Below are positions 27,108 through 37,034 of a stretch of DNA of 64,000 nucleotides, piece after piece (position 1 is the first letter of the stretch; each line of letters starts with the position of its first letter). The notes beneath the pieces were generated by a model. It searched no databases, was not told the DNA's origin, and saw only the letters and a list, made by a program, of their open reading frames with translations. The DNA lies in assembly GCA_023489335.1 (NCBI GenBank), contig JAMDCP010000011.1, positions 62,001-126,000 on the forward strand. Reading direction: 5' to 3'. Source of the DNA: Deltaproteobacteria bacterium (lineage in GTDB: Bacteria > SZUA-79 > Acidulodesulfobacterales > Acidulodesulfobacteraceae). The translations under genes and the position numbers were made by a program.

Positions 27108-28559
27108 ATGATAGATTCACACTGCCACTTAGAAATGCGGGATTTTGAAAGCGATTTTCAATCCGTTCTGGACAGAATGCGCGAAAACGGCGTAACGCAC
27201 GCCATTTCCATAGGTTCTTTAGCTCAAAACGAAAGAATAGAAAAAACCATGGATATTGTCAAATCCCGTGATTTTATTTATACCACGCTCGGGGTTCATC
27301 CTAAAAGTCCTTATACTAATTTTGAGGACATCCTGAAATTGTTTGAAAATTACTATTCGAATAACAGGGAAAAGATTGTTGCCGTGGGCGAAATTGGGCT
27401 TGATTATTTTTTTAACGGCGGCGTAACCGGAGATATTAATAAAATCAAAAGATTGCAGGAAGAACTATTCAGGTTTCAGATAGAGCTTGCTTTAACCAAC
27501 AGGCTTCCCGTTATAGTTCACATAAGGGATGCCTATAAGGAGGCGTTGGGTATTTTAAAGAGCTATATAAATGCGCCGGCAGGATTTTTTGGCGGAGTTA
27601 TACACTGCTTTTCGGCCGGCGATTTAGACATTGCCATGGAATTTATAAAACTTGGCTTTTTTATTTCTTTTTCGGCAAATATTACATATAAAAAAAATGA
27701 AAATATCAGGTTAATAGCAAAGAATATTCCGGACGAAAAGATTTTGCTGGAGACCGACAGCCCTTATCTTGCGCCGCAGGCTTTTAGGGGTAAAAGGAAC
27801 GAGCCGTCATATGTTCGTTTTGTCTTGCAGGAGATTGCGGGATTAAAAGGGATTGAACAAAAAAGATTCGATGAGCTTACGGTGCAAAACACCGTAAATC
27901 TTTTTTCCATTGGCGGGGTGCAAGGCTTTTATCCCGCCGTTGCTTATAAAATTAGAAACTCGGTTTATATAAATTTAACAAATAAATGCACCAACCGCTG
28001 CTCCTTTTGTCCGAAATATCAAAATCAAAACGGGCAAAATAATTTCAATGTCCGGGGTTATAATCTTGAATTAAAAAAAGAACCCTCTGCTTCGGAGGTT
28101 ATTTCGTCCGTTTTTCATTATTATAATTTTAACGAGGCGGTGTTTTGCGGACTCGGGGAACCGACGCTGCGGTTAGCAACCCTTAAGGCCGTTGCGAAGG
28201 CTATTAAAGAAAAGGAAGGCGGAGGAATAAAAGTGAGGCTCGATACGGACGGGTTAGCCAACGCCGTTTATAACCGGAATGTTGCGCATGAATTAGAAGG
28301 GCTTATAGATAGCGTGAGTATCAGCCTTAACGCCCATAGCAGCGATTTTTACGATAAGATTTGTCTTCCAAATTTAAACAGGAAAGGGGTGAATGCTTAT
28401 GCAGAGGTTACCTCCTTCATAAAAGAATCAAAAAAATACATAAAAGAGGTTACCGCAACCGCCGTAGATTTACCGGGACTCGATGTTTCATATGTCGAAA
28501 GCCTTGCCCATAACCTGGGCGTACAGTTTAAGCTTCGCAAGTATAATGATGTAGGGTAG
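27108..28559 (+). CDS. TatD-family metal-dependent hydrolase fused to a radical SAM domain
   Basis: A 483-aa two-domain protein. Residues 1 to about 265 are a complete TatD-type deoxyribonuclease/hydrolase: DSHCHL at 3-8, GEIGLDYF near 99, a metal His in VIVHIRD, IHCFS near 165, and ETDSPYLAPQ near 220. Residues 285-483 form a radical SAM protein with the 4Fe-4S motif CTNRCSFC (CX3CX2C) and a GLGEPTLR SAM-binding segment. TatD-associated radical SAM proteins are known as separate neighbours (the 'tatD_link_rSAM' type); here both are in one chain. Substrate unknown. The gene begins 6 bases after metG. Confidence 0.9.
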   Translation: MIDSHCHLEMRDFESDFQSVLDRMRENGVTHAISIGSLAQNERIEKTMDIVKSRDFIYTTLGVHPKSPYTNFEDILKLFENYYSNNREKIVAVGEIGLDYFFNGGVTGDINKIKRLQEELFRFQIELALTNRLPVIVHIRDAYKEALGILKSYINAPAGFFGGVIHCFSAGDLDIAMEFIKLGFFISFSANITYKKNENIRLIAKNIPDEKILLETDSPYLAPQAFRGKRNEPSYVRFVLQEIAGLKGIEQKRFDELTVQNTVNLFSIGGVQGFYPAVAYKIRNSVYINLTNKCTNRCSFCPKYQNQNGQNNFNVRGYNLELKKEPSASEVISSVFHYYNFNEAVFCGLGEPTLRLATLKAVAKAIKEKEGGGIKVRLDTDGLANAVYNRNVAHELEGLIDSVSISLNAHSSDFYDKICLPNLNRKGVNAYAEVTSFIKESKKYIKEVTATAVDLPGLDVSYVESLAHNLGVQFKLRKYNDVG

Positions 28560-29675
28560 TCAAAACAATTCGCCGGTAAATACTTCGTTTGAATTATTAT
28601 CGCCGTCCTTATCCTTTACGGCGCCGCCGTTTTCTTCTTCGGCATCCGGATAACCATTAAGGCCGCTCTTCGTCCCCCTCTGTGCGTCATCTGTTTCTTT
28701 TAATTTTTGCGAATAAAATATTTTTGAATTTAGCAAGTATCTGTCAAGCTGTTTTGAATATGGACTCCAGGGCGCGTTCTGGCCTTCCGTCGCATCTATA
28801 AATTGATTTGTTTTTGCATCCATGTTATCTATAAAATGAAGTAAAAGAGCCTCGACGGTTTTTGGCCTTTTTGGCGAACCGAATTCTAATTCCCCATGAT
28901 GTGATATAATGGAGTGAAGCAGCAGCGTCCTTAAATTTTTAGGAAAACCTTGAATTTCGTCGATTTTTTTATCTATAATGTTTGCCCCAAGAACTATATG
29001 TCCCAATAGTTTTCCGTCATCGGAATATTCGGTTATATTATTTTTATTGCTTAACTCTTCCATTTTACCGACATCGTGAAGGAGAATGGACGCAATCAGG
29101 ATATCCTTATTTACATATTTTTCATAGTGTTTCGAGAGAAAAATCCCGATATTTAACATGCTCAAAGTATGCTCGAGCAGCCCCCCTATATAGCCGTGAT
29201 GAATGGATTTTGCGGCCGGCATTGTTTTTAATTTTTTAATGTAATTCTCGTCGTTCAAAAATTTTTTTGCGAGTTTTATAATATATTCATCGGACAGGGT
29301 TTCGTTTAAAAGATTTGAAAGTTCGGAAAACATGGCATCTATATCATATTTGGTTGATTTTAAAAATAGCCTGAGAAGATTTTCGCTTATGTCTTCCCCG
29401 CCTAACTTTTCCAGTTCCGAAATGCTGAGCTGAAGTTCATTCTGAAATATAGTCGATTTTGATTTTATTTTAATTAAGTCTCCGGCATCGAAGAGTTCAT
29501 TGTATTTTTCGATGTTATCCCAAATATAACCCTTAATTTCACCTGTTTTATCGGCTAATTTGAGGTATATATAAGGTTTTCCCGTTTTTCCGGCAGCCCG
29601 GGATTTGCTTTTAACAAGAAAAATAGATTCGACTTTTTGATTTTCTTTTATATCCGAAACCAAAATCTTTTCCAT
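28560..29675 (-). CDS. YhaM-like OB-fold / HD-domain 3'-5' exoribonuclease
   Basis: Residues 1-85 form an OB-fold nucleic-acid-binding domain (VESIFLVKSKSRAAGKTGKPYIYLKLADKTGEIKG). From about 155 an HD phosphohydrolase domain follows with HHGYIGGLLEHT and LLHDVGKMEELS. This is the domain order of the Bacillus YhaM exonuclease. The tail (about 70 residues, polar, DDAQRGTKSGLNG and onwards) is unconserved-looking. An upstream ATG at 29702 would add nine hydrophobic residues; the start given here matches the family. It is a single minus-strand gene between two plus-strand runs. Confidence 0.85.
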   Translation of the reverse strand: MEKILVSDIKENQKVESIFLVKSKSRAAGKTGKPYIYLKLADKTGEIKGYIWDNIEKYNELFDAGDLIKIKSKSTIFQNELQLSISELEKLGGEDISENLLRLFLKSTKYDIDAMFSELSNLLNETLSDEYIIKLAKKFLNDENYIKKLKTMPAAKSIHHGYIGGLLEHTLSMLNIGIFLSKHYEKYVNKDILIASILLHDVGKMEELSNKNNITEYSDDGKLLGHIVLGANIIDKKIDEIQGFPKNLRTLLLHSIISHHGELEFGSPKRPKTVEALLLHFIDNMDAKTNQFIDATEGQNAPWSPYSKQLDRYLLNSKIFYSQKLKETDDAQRGTKSGLNGYPDAEEENGGAVKDKDGDNNSNEVFTGELF

Positions 29676-29723
29676 AGCTATCCATATTAGCAAAACTGGC
29701 ATTAAAAAGCAAAATTAACTTTT

Positions 29724-29753
29724 TTGTTGCCAAAAAAGAGAAGATAGTATAAC
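29724..29753 (+). promoter_or_regulatory. Possible promoter of the mre operon
   Basis: TTGTTG at 29724-29729 and TATAAC at 29748-29753 with an 18-base spacer, about 65 bases before mreB. The -10 is good; the -35 is weak. Confidence 0.35.
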
Positions 29754-29806
29754 ATCGTAAAAGATATTTGAATAAAAACCAAAAAAAATTCTATTTTATA
29801 TGATAA

Positions 29807-30856
<1,050 letters not shown>

Positions 30857-30858
30857 TT

Positions 30859-31683
30859 GTGGGAAAATTTTTTAAAAATGTAAGAATTAAAAAATATAAG
30901 GATGTAATAGTCCTGCTTGTAATAATTGCAATATCCGTTTCGTTATATATCCTCTCTATCAGCGGCTTTAAATTCGGCGGTTTGTTTTCTAATTTTATAA
31001 ATAACTCTTTATATAATATATATAAAGTGGTCGATTATCCGTTAAATATTTCCCAGAAATTATATAAAAATTATTTAAATATCCTGTCCGTCAAAAGCGA
31101 TAATAAATTACTTAAAGCCAGAATAAAAATCATTAAATATAAATTAAACAAATACAGGGCTTACAAGATAGAAAATGAAAAACTTAAATCCCTTTTATTT
31201 TTAAAAGACGCCATATCCAAAAAATCCATCCCTGCATCCATTACCCTTCACGGGATAGAAGGGTGGTGGAATAGCCTTTATATAGATAAAGGGAAGAAAG
31301 ACGGGGTTAAAGTGGGAGACGGGGTTATTTCTTATAGCGGCGTTGTCGGAAGGGTTGTTTACGAAGGAAATAATAATGCCAAAGTTATTCCCGTTACCAA
31401 TCCTAAATGCGTCTTTTCCGTGGTGGATGCAAATACCGGAACCCTTGGCATAGCGCAGGGGCTTGGAAACGGTTATCTTAAAATGCGGTTTGTGTTTAAT
31501 TCCCAAAAAGTCGACGTGGGCGATGAAATTTTAACCTCGGGATTAGGAGGGATTTTCACCTCGGGCATAAATGTCGGCAAAGTGTCTTCGGTAAAAAGAA
31601 AAGGGTATAAAATATTCCAAAGAATAACGATAACACCCCATAAAAATTTATTTAATGCCAAACATGTCCTTGTCGAAGAATAA
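30859..31683 (+). CDS. mreC: Rod shape-determining protein MreC
   Basis: Periplasmic/inner-membrane scaffold of the elongasome. The 274-aa protein has an N-terminal membrane helix (about 17-35), a coiled-coil (about 80-115), and the MreC beta-barrel region with IEGWWNSLYIDKGKKDGVKVGDGVISYSGVVGRV and the closing DEILTSGLGGIF...GINVGKV pattern. GTG start two bases after the mreB stop, so the genes are coupled. The sequence also activates the PBP2/RodA pair encoded at 35-38 kb, as inferred from the family. Confidence 0.93.
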   Translation: MGKFFKNVRIKKYKDVIVLLVIIAISVSLYILSISGFKFGGLFSNFINNSLYNIYKVVDYPLNISQKLYKNYLNILSVKSDNKLLKARIKIIKYKLNKYRAYKIENEKLKSLLFLKDAISKKSIPASITLHGIEGWWNSLYIDKGKKDGVKVGDGVISYSGVVGRVVYEGNNNAKVIPVTNPKCVFSVVDANTGTLGIAQGLGNGYLKMRFVFNSQKVDVGDEILTSGLGGIFTSGINVGKVSSVKRKGYKIFQRITITPHKNLFNAKHVLVEE

Positions 31684-32209
31684 TACGGTAAAATATATTT
31701 ACATATTTTGTTTTTCCTTGTTTTTAATACTAATATCCTTAGTATTAACAAATAATTTTAATAATTTTAATAAAATCGGCATTTTCCCAAATCTTTCCCT
31801 TATAGCTTTAATATATATTTCGGCATATTTAGATGTCTATCCCGGCGCCATATTAGCCTATCTGTTGTTTTACATTTACGGTTCTATGACCGTTTTGAAT
31901 CCGGTGGTTTTCTCGCTTGCCGGCGTCGTCTCTTACGGTGTTTCTTATATTCTATGGCGGAAAGTTTCGGCAGAAAATTCTATGAACGAGATTTTAATAA
32001 CCTTTTTCTCGTCCATAATTTATTATCTCATGCTCTTTTTAATAGTTTTTTACTCCATCGGCATTCATTTTAATTTCTTGAATTTTTTTCTTTTATACAG
32101 CCTTCCCGCATCCATAACTACTTCATTAATTTCTCCGCTGGTATTTTTCGTCTTTAAAAAGTTCGGTTACAAAATTTTTTTAAAAAGAAATAAAATAATT
32201 TTTGATTAG
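31655..32209 (+). CDS. mreD: Rod shape-determining protein MreD
   Basis: A 184-aa polytopic membrane protein with five or six helices, overlapping mreC by 29 bases. The family is poorly conserved in sequence, but length, position after mreC and the pattern of hydrophobic segments (LFLILISLVLTNNF, ALIYISAYLDVYPGAILAYLLFYIYG) fit MreD. Met4 (31664) is a possible start. Confidence 0.85.
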   Translation: MPNMSLSKNNTVKYIYIFCFSLFLILISLVLTNNFNNFNKIGIFPNLSLIALIYISAYLDVYPGAILAYLLFYIYGSMTVLNPVVFSLAGVVSYGVSYILWRKVSAENSMNEILITFFSSIIYYLMLFLIVFYSIGIHFNFLNFFLLYSLPASITTSLISPLVFFVFKKFGYKIFLKRNKIIFD

Positions 32210-32351
32210 CATTGATTAGATTTCAGGCATATTTCATTTTTTATTTGCATAAAATTGTATTGCCGTATAAAATAAAACTTACAGTATTTGCGTTCACTTC
32301 GCTAATCGGGACAAAAAAATAGATAAAATATTTAAGGGGTTTTAAACCATT

Positions 32352-33395
32352 ATGCTGGATTTTTTAAGAAAATTTTATGCCTCCGCCTTGGGCAAGGTTA
32401 TTACAATCCTTGTAGGCGTGCTATTTGTCGTGGGCTTTAGCTTTCTTCCTTACATCCTCGGGACGGGCGGAGGAGTTTCGCCCTCGGATGTTGCCACCGT
32501 GGGCGGCAAAGGAATTTCTATGGATGAATTTAACAGGTATTACGGGTCGCTTGAAAATGAATATGAACGGCTATACGGCAATAAATTAAGCCAAAAACAA
32601 TTAAAAGAACTAAACTTATCGGGGGAGGCGCTATCCTCTTTAATCGCGGATAAAGTTCTTGAATCGAAAACGGCTGCATTTGGAATTTATGTTTCTAAAG
32701 GTTTTATAGCAAGAAATATCGCCTTATTTCCCGCATTCCAAAAAAACGGGGAGTTTAGCAATAAACTATTCAATTCCGTTTTGCTGGCAAACCACACCAC
32801 TCCGTCTGCTTTCGAAAAGACTTATAAATCTGAAATAGCAAGATCTTACATTAGAAGAATAATAGAAGAGTCTTTCAGTATGGTTGACGGACAGTTTTTT
32901 GACAATTACAGGATAGACAATAAATCCGTTGCTTTTGAAATTGCGATTTTTAAATCTCAAAAGGACGCAAATAGTTTTCTAAGGAGGTCTATTTTATCTA
33001 ACAATAATTTTAAAGGGTTGGCAAAAGAATTTAAAGGAACCGTAAAATCTGCCCCGTTATATTCCGAAATCGACCTTGTTAAATCAAATTATTTTAAAAA
33101 GTACGGGTTGAATGAAGATGTACCTGCGGCTATCTTTTCAACCCCGGTTAATGCCGTGATAAGCAGGATTTTTCCCGTGAAATCCGGGTTTGCCGTAATT
33201 AAGGTTTCGAAGGTTTATTTTCCGAAGTATGTAACCGTACAGGGCGGTAAAAATAAAAAGAATGCAATGTTAAAGCAAAAGGAGGCATACGCGCTTCAAA
33301 AGGAGCAGGAATTTTTATATAATTATGTAAACTATCTTGAATCGAAAACAAGCATCAAGATAAATAAAAAAGCGCTTGCCGCCTTTAATTTCTGA
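32352..33395 (+). CDS. SurA-N/PpiD-like membrane-anchored chaperone
   Basis: A 347-aa protein with a short cytoplasmic tail, one N-terminal membrane helix (about 15-37) and a periplasmic region. Residues 45-170 match the SurA/PpiD N-terminal chaperone fold (VATVGGKGISMDEFNRYYGSLENEYERLYG, then LSQKQLKELNLSGEALSSLIADKVL). A later part (ISRIFPVKSGFAVIKVSKVYFPK) resembles a strongly degenerate parvulin domain without obvious catalytic residues, so it probably acts as a holdase rather than a prolyl isomerase. Its stop lies one base before the larE ATG. Confidence 0.72.
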   Translation: MLDFLRKFYASALGKVITILVGVLFVVGFSFLPYILGTGGGVSPSDVATVGGKGISMDEFNRYYGSLENEYERLYGNKLSQKQLKELNLSGEALSSLIADKVLESKTAAFGIYVSKGFIARNIALFPAFQKNGEFSNKLFNSVLLANHTTPSAFEKTYKSEIARSYIRRIIEESFSMVDGQFFDNYRIDNKSVAFEIAIFKSQKDANSFLRRSILSNNNFKGLAKEFKGTVKSAPLYSEIDLVKSNYFKKYGLNEDVPAAIFSTPVNAVISRIFPVKSGFAVIKVSKVYFPKYVTVQGGKNKKNAMLKQKEAYALQKEQEFLYNYVNYLESKTSIKINKKALAAFNF

Positions 33396-33396
33396 G

Positions 33397-34188
33397 ATGG
33401 AGAATATCTTAAAAGATAAGATAAACAATCTCGAAAAGTTAATAGAAAAGACAGGAAGAATTGCCGTTGCATTTAGCGGCGGAATCGATTCTACTTTTTT
33501 ATTATTTATGTCGAAAAGGGTTCTCGGCAATAAAAATGTTATCGCTATTACTGGAAATTCTTTTGCCATTCCCGAAAAAGAGCTTAGTTTTTGTAAAGAA
33601 AGGGCTAAGGAACTTGAAATAAAACACATAGTCGTAAGAACTTCGGAATTTTTAGAGGAATCTTATATTAAAAATGACAGGCTCAGGTGTTATTTTTGTA
33701 AACTTTCGCTGTTTAAAACGATAACGGCTTATATCCCGAAAACATACGGCGCGGCGGTTGGAACCAATGCGGACGATGCTTTGAGGGTAGAAGGCAGACC
33801 CGACATACTTGCCGAAAAGGAATTCGATATTTTGTCTCCTCTAAAAGAGGCTTATTTTAGCAAGTCGGATATAAGGCAGGCATCGAAATTTTTTGGCATA
33901 GACATATGGGATAAACCTCAAATGACCTGTCTTGCGACAAGAATACCGTTTGGGAACATAATAACGCATGATAAAATTAAGATGATTGCCGCATCGGAAG
34001 AGATTTTGGCGGAAAATGGTTTTAAAGAGGCTAAGGTTCGTCATTACGGTAAACTTGCTAAAATAGAAGTGCCCAAGGAACATGTGGCGTTACTTGTTAA
34101 TTCAGGGCAGATAGACAGCCTGATAAAAGAGATTAAGGATACCGGTTTTAAATATGTTGCGATAGACTTAGAAGGTTACACAACATAG
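33397..34188 (+). CDS. larE: ATP-dependent sacrificial sulfur transferase LarE
   Basis: A PP-loop ATP pyrophosphatase of 263 aa from this start. In the lactate racemase system LarE donates its own Cys sulfur to make the nickel-pincer nucleotide cofactor. Visible are SGGIDST at 27-33, RCYFCKLSLFK near 92-102, TNADDALRVEGRPD near 121, and CLATRIPFG near 177 with the Cys position used for sulfur donation. larB and larC are not in the window. A TTG 21 bases upstream (33376) could extend the frame over the upstream stop; TGAG-ATG coupling favours the ATG. Confidence 0.85.
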   Translation: MENILKDKINNLEKLIEKTGRIAVAFSGGIDSTFLLFMSKRVLGNKNVIAITGNSFAIPEKELSFCKERAKELEIKHIVVRTSEFLEESYIKNDRLRCYFCKLSLFKTITAYIPKTYGAAVGTNADDALRVEGRPDILAEKEFDILSPLKEAYFSKSDIRQASKFFGIDIWDKPQMTCLATRIPFGNIITHDKIKMIAASEEILAENGFKEAKVRHYGKLAKIEVPKEHVALLVNSGQIDSLIKEIKDTGFKYVAIDLEGYTT

Positions 34189-34222
34189 CCCATATTAAAA
34201 ACGGAAAATATCAAAGAGGTTC

Positions 34223-35038
34223 ATGCCGCGCCTAATGTTAAGACCCGGCTCTGATTCAATAGATATGGAAAAATTTTTGGATTTTGCAATATCGCTTGCA
34301 AAAGATTGCGGCAAAATTATATCTAAATCCTTCAGAAAAACACATTCCATTAAATATAAGGGGCCCGTGGATATAGTTACGGAGGTTGACATTGCCTCTC
34401 AGCATTTAGCCACCTCCCGCATTAAAAAAGCATTTCCGCACCATTCTATTTTGGCGGAAGAAGAAAACACCCTTATTTCGAACGGAACTAAATTTAAATG
34501 GATTATAGACCCCTTAGACGGAACCACCAATTATGCCCATGGGGTTCCTATTTTTTGTTTTTCCGTAGCGCTTGAAGTAGATTCGGAAATTGTATTGGGA
34601 TGTGCCTATAATCCTGTTCTAAAGGAACTTTTTTATGCTTATGAGGGGCATGGGGCATATTTCAACGGGAAACAGGTAAATGTTTCAAAAAGCGATTGTT
34701 TCGAAAAAAGCCTTTTATCGACGGGATTTCCTTACGATAAAAAGACAAACCCGGATAACAATTTTGACCATTTCAGGGATATTTCTATCAGCGTCAGAGG
34801 GATTAGAAGGCTGGGGTCCGCCGTTCTCGATTTATGCTATACCGCTGCGGGTTTTCTCGACGGATATTGGGAACTCAATTTAAATCCGTGGGATATGGCT
34901 TCCGGGAGCTTGATGGTTAAGGAAGCGGGGGGAGCCGTAAGCGATTTCTGCAAAAAACCGCTTAATATTTATAACAGGAGAATACTTGCGTCTAACGGCC
35001 TTATCCACGATGAACTGTCAAAAATTTTATGCGTATAG
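34223..35038 (+). CDS. suhB: Inositol monophosphatase family protein (SuhB-like)
   Basis: A 271-aa lithium-sensitive-type phosphatase with both metal motifs: WIIDPLDGTTNYAHG near 93-107 and WDMASGSLMVKEAGGAV near 228-244, and ILAEEEN for the first metal Glu. The family hydrolyses inositol phosphates, NADP or fructose-1,6-bisphosphate; the substrate cannot be chosen here. An AAGAGG box four bases before this ATG supports it over Met15 (34265). Confidence 0.88.
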   Translation: MPRLMLRPGSDSIDMEKFLDFAISLAKDCGKIISKSFRKTHSIKYKGPVDIVTEVDIASQHLATSRIKKAFPHHSILAEEENTLISNGTKFKWIIDPLDGTTNYAHGVPIFCFSVALEVDSEIVLGCAYNPVLKELFYAYEGHGAYFNGKQVNVSKSDCFEKSLLSTGFPYDKKTNPDNNFDHFRDISISVRGIRRLGSAVLDLCYTAAGFLDGYWELNLNPWDMASGSLMVKEAGGAVSDFCKKPLNIYNRRILASNGLIHDELSKILCV

Positions 35039-35078
35039 AAACGGTAGAACAAAAGGAAAAGTTTGGTGAAAATGTAAT

Positions 35079-36986
35079 ATGTCGTCATTTTATAATGAAA
35101 ATGGAATATTAAAAGGACAGAAAAACAGGATTAATTTATTAGCTATCATATTCACGGTATTAATTTTCATTTTAATTATCAGATTGTTTTATTTGCAAAT
35201 AATCAAGGGCGGCTATTATTATAAATTGGCAAAGAATAATGCCACCAGAATTATATATCTTACGGCTCCAAGGGGCGATATACTTTCAAGCAGCGGTAAA
35301 ATTTTCGTAGATAACGAATCCTCGTTTAACATTGCAATTACTCTTGCGCATGTAAAAGATTTAAAGCCGGAATTAATATTTTTAGCAAGGCTAATGCATC
35401 AAAATTATAATAAGTTTTTAAAAACGGTTAAAAAGGAGGAGTTTTTACCCTCTTACGAACCAATCATTCTTATGCGTAATATTTCCGTTAAAGAGTTATC
35501 GAGGTTCGAGGTAAACAAGCTATTTTTACCGGGTTTTTTTATCGCAAAGATTCCAATAAGACACTACCCTTATAAGAAAATGGGAGCTCAAATTTTTGGA
35601 TATGTCGGGCCTATTTCGCCAAATCAACTTAAAGAAAAAAAATACGATTATCTTAATTCTTCCGATATTCTCGGCGAAACTGGACTTGAATATTATTATC
35701 AAAAATATTTGCATGGCAAGGACGGGGAAAAACGGGTTGTCGTAAATTCCCATGGCGAGCCTATCGGCAAAATTATTATCGAAAAGCCTGTTATGGGGGC
35801 AAATTTATATACGACTCTTGATTTGCCGCTCGAAAGGCTTGCGTATAAACTTATGAAAAAAAGGGAAGGGGCGGTAATTGCCATGAACCCAAACAACGGA
35901 AAAATACTTGCCATGGTTTCCACACCTTCTTTTAATCCGTTTTACTTTTCCGAAGGCATCAGTCAAAAGCGTTGGGATAAAATTATAAAAAACGACCAGC
36001 ATCCTTTAGAAAACAAGGCTATTCAAAATGCGCTCGCCCCCGGTTCTACTTTTAAAGTGGTAGGCGCTTTAGCAGCCCTTTCTTTGCATTTAATAACGCC
36101 AAAAGAAAAAATTTATTCCGGTTCCACTTTTAAATTGGGCAATGCCGTTTTTTACAACTGGAACCCCAACCAGAAATCTAAAATAAATCTCTACAGGGCA
36201 ATTGCGGAGTCCGTCGATACTTATTTCTATTCCCTGGGGGTAAAAATAAGCATGGATAAACTAGCAAGTTATGCGTTTAAGCTTGGTTTTGGAAAAAAGA
36301 CAGGAATAGACCTGCCCGATGAAAACCCCGGTTTTATACCGACAAGGCAGCTTGTTTATAAAATATATCACAGGCACTGGTATAAAGGTTCCACCCTTTC
36401 GGCAATTATCGGGCAAAGCTACGATATTGTTACCCCGATTCAGCTTTTAACGGCATATAGCTCCATCGCCAACGGCGGAAATATATACAGGCCATATTTA
36501 TTAAAAAAAATTGTTTCACAGAACGGCATGGTTTTAAAAGAGATGAAGCCGGAACTTATCAAACATATAGATATTAAAAAAAGTTATTTAACGGCGGTAA
36601 AAAAGGGGCTTTGCGATGTCGTAAACAAAGACTACGGAACTGCGGTAAACGGCAGAATTAACGGTATAACTTTTTGCGGAAAAACTGGAACGGCACAGAT
36701 CATATCGAAAACCTATTCTATTTACGACATTAAAAAGATACCGAGAAAATACAGGGATAATGCCTGGTTTGTCGGGTTTGCCCCGCTTAAAAATCCAAAA
36801 ATAGCCGTCGTCGTTTTGGATATGCATGCAAATCTTCTTGGCGCAAATGCGGCGGTTATAGCTAAAAAAATAGTTGAAAAATATTTAGAACAAAAAGGCT
36901 TATGGAAACCGCCCGTTCGTAAAAAAGTTAACGGCAAGGTTAAGAGTAAAAGCAAGTTGCCGGGCTTTATCTATACAAGATTTTAA
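35079..36986 (+). CDS. mrdA: Penicillin-binding protein 2 (MrdA), elongasome transpeptidase
   Basis: Cross-links peptidoglycan during elongation. A 635-aa bitopic protein: N-terminal membrane helix (about 20-40), the pedestal/dimerisation domain with RGDIL near 65, and the transpeptidase domain. The transpeptidase has the active-site Ser in STFK (323-326), SVD (377-379) as the SxN/D motif, and KTG (534-536). It is a member of the class B PBP2 family. rodA follows, which supplies the glycan polymerase partner. The last ~25 residues are rich in Lys. Confidence 0.96.
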   Translation: MSSFYNENGILKGQKNRINLLAIIFTVLIFILIIRLFYLQIIKGGYYYKLAKNNATRIIYLTAPRGDILSSSGKIFVDNESSFNIAITLAHVKDLKPELIFLARLMHQNYNKFLKTVKKEEFLPSYEPIILMRNISVKELSRFEVNKLFLPGFFIAKIPIRHYPYKKMGAQIFGYVGPISPNQLKEKKYDYLNSSDILGETGLEYYYQKYLHGKDGEKRVVVNSHGEPIGKIIIEKPVMGANLYTTLDLPLERLAYKLMKKREGAVIAMNPNNGKILAMVSTPSFNPFYFSEGISQKRWDKIIKNDQHPLENKAIQNALAPGSTFKVVGALAALSLHLITPKEKIYSGSTFKLGNAVFYNWNPNQKSKINLYRAIAESVDTYFYSLGVKISMDKLASYAFKLGFGKKTGIDLPDENPGFIPTRQLVYKIYHRHWYKGSTLSAIIGQSYDIVTPIQLLTAYSSIANGGNIYRPYLLKKIVSQNGMVLKEMKPELIKHIDIKKSYLTAVKKGLCDVVNKDYGTAVNGRINGITFCGKTGTAQIISKTYSIYDIKKIPRKYRDNAWFVGFAPLKNPKIAVVVLDMHANLLGANAAVIAKKIVEKYLEQKGLWKPPVRKKVNGKVKSKSKLPGFIYTRF

Positions 36987-36992
36987 TTCCTT

Positions 36993-37030
36993 ATTCCCCT
37001 CCCCTTGACGGGAGGGGTTAGGGCAGGGTG
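36993..37030 (+). repeat. Short GC-rich palindromic repeat, copy 1 (mrdA-rodA gap)
   Basis: CCCCTCCC / GGGAGGGG hairpin around TTGAC, followed by TTAGGGCAGGG. The same hairpin with the loop TAAT occurs after rodA at 38176-38210. The elements differ from the AAAAGGGG-type repeats farther right, but both begin with ATTCCCCT. Confidence 0.6.
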
Positions 37031-37034
37031 ATTT

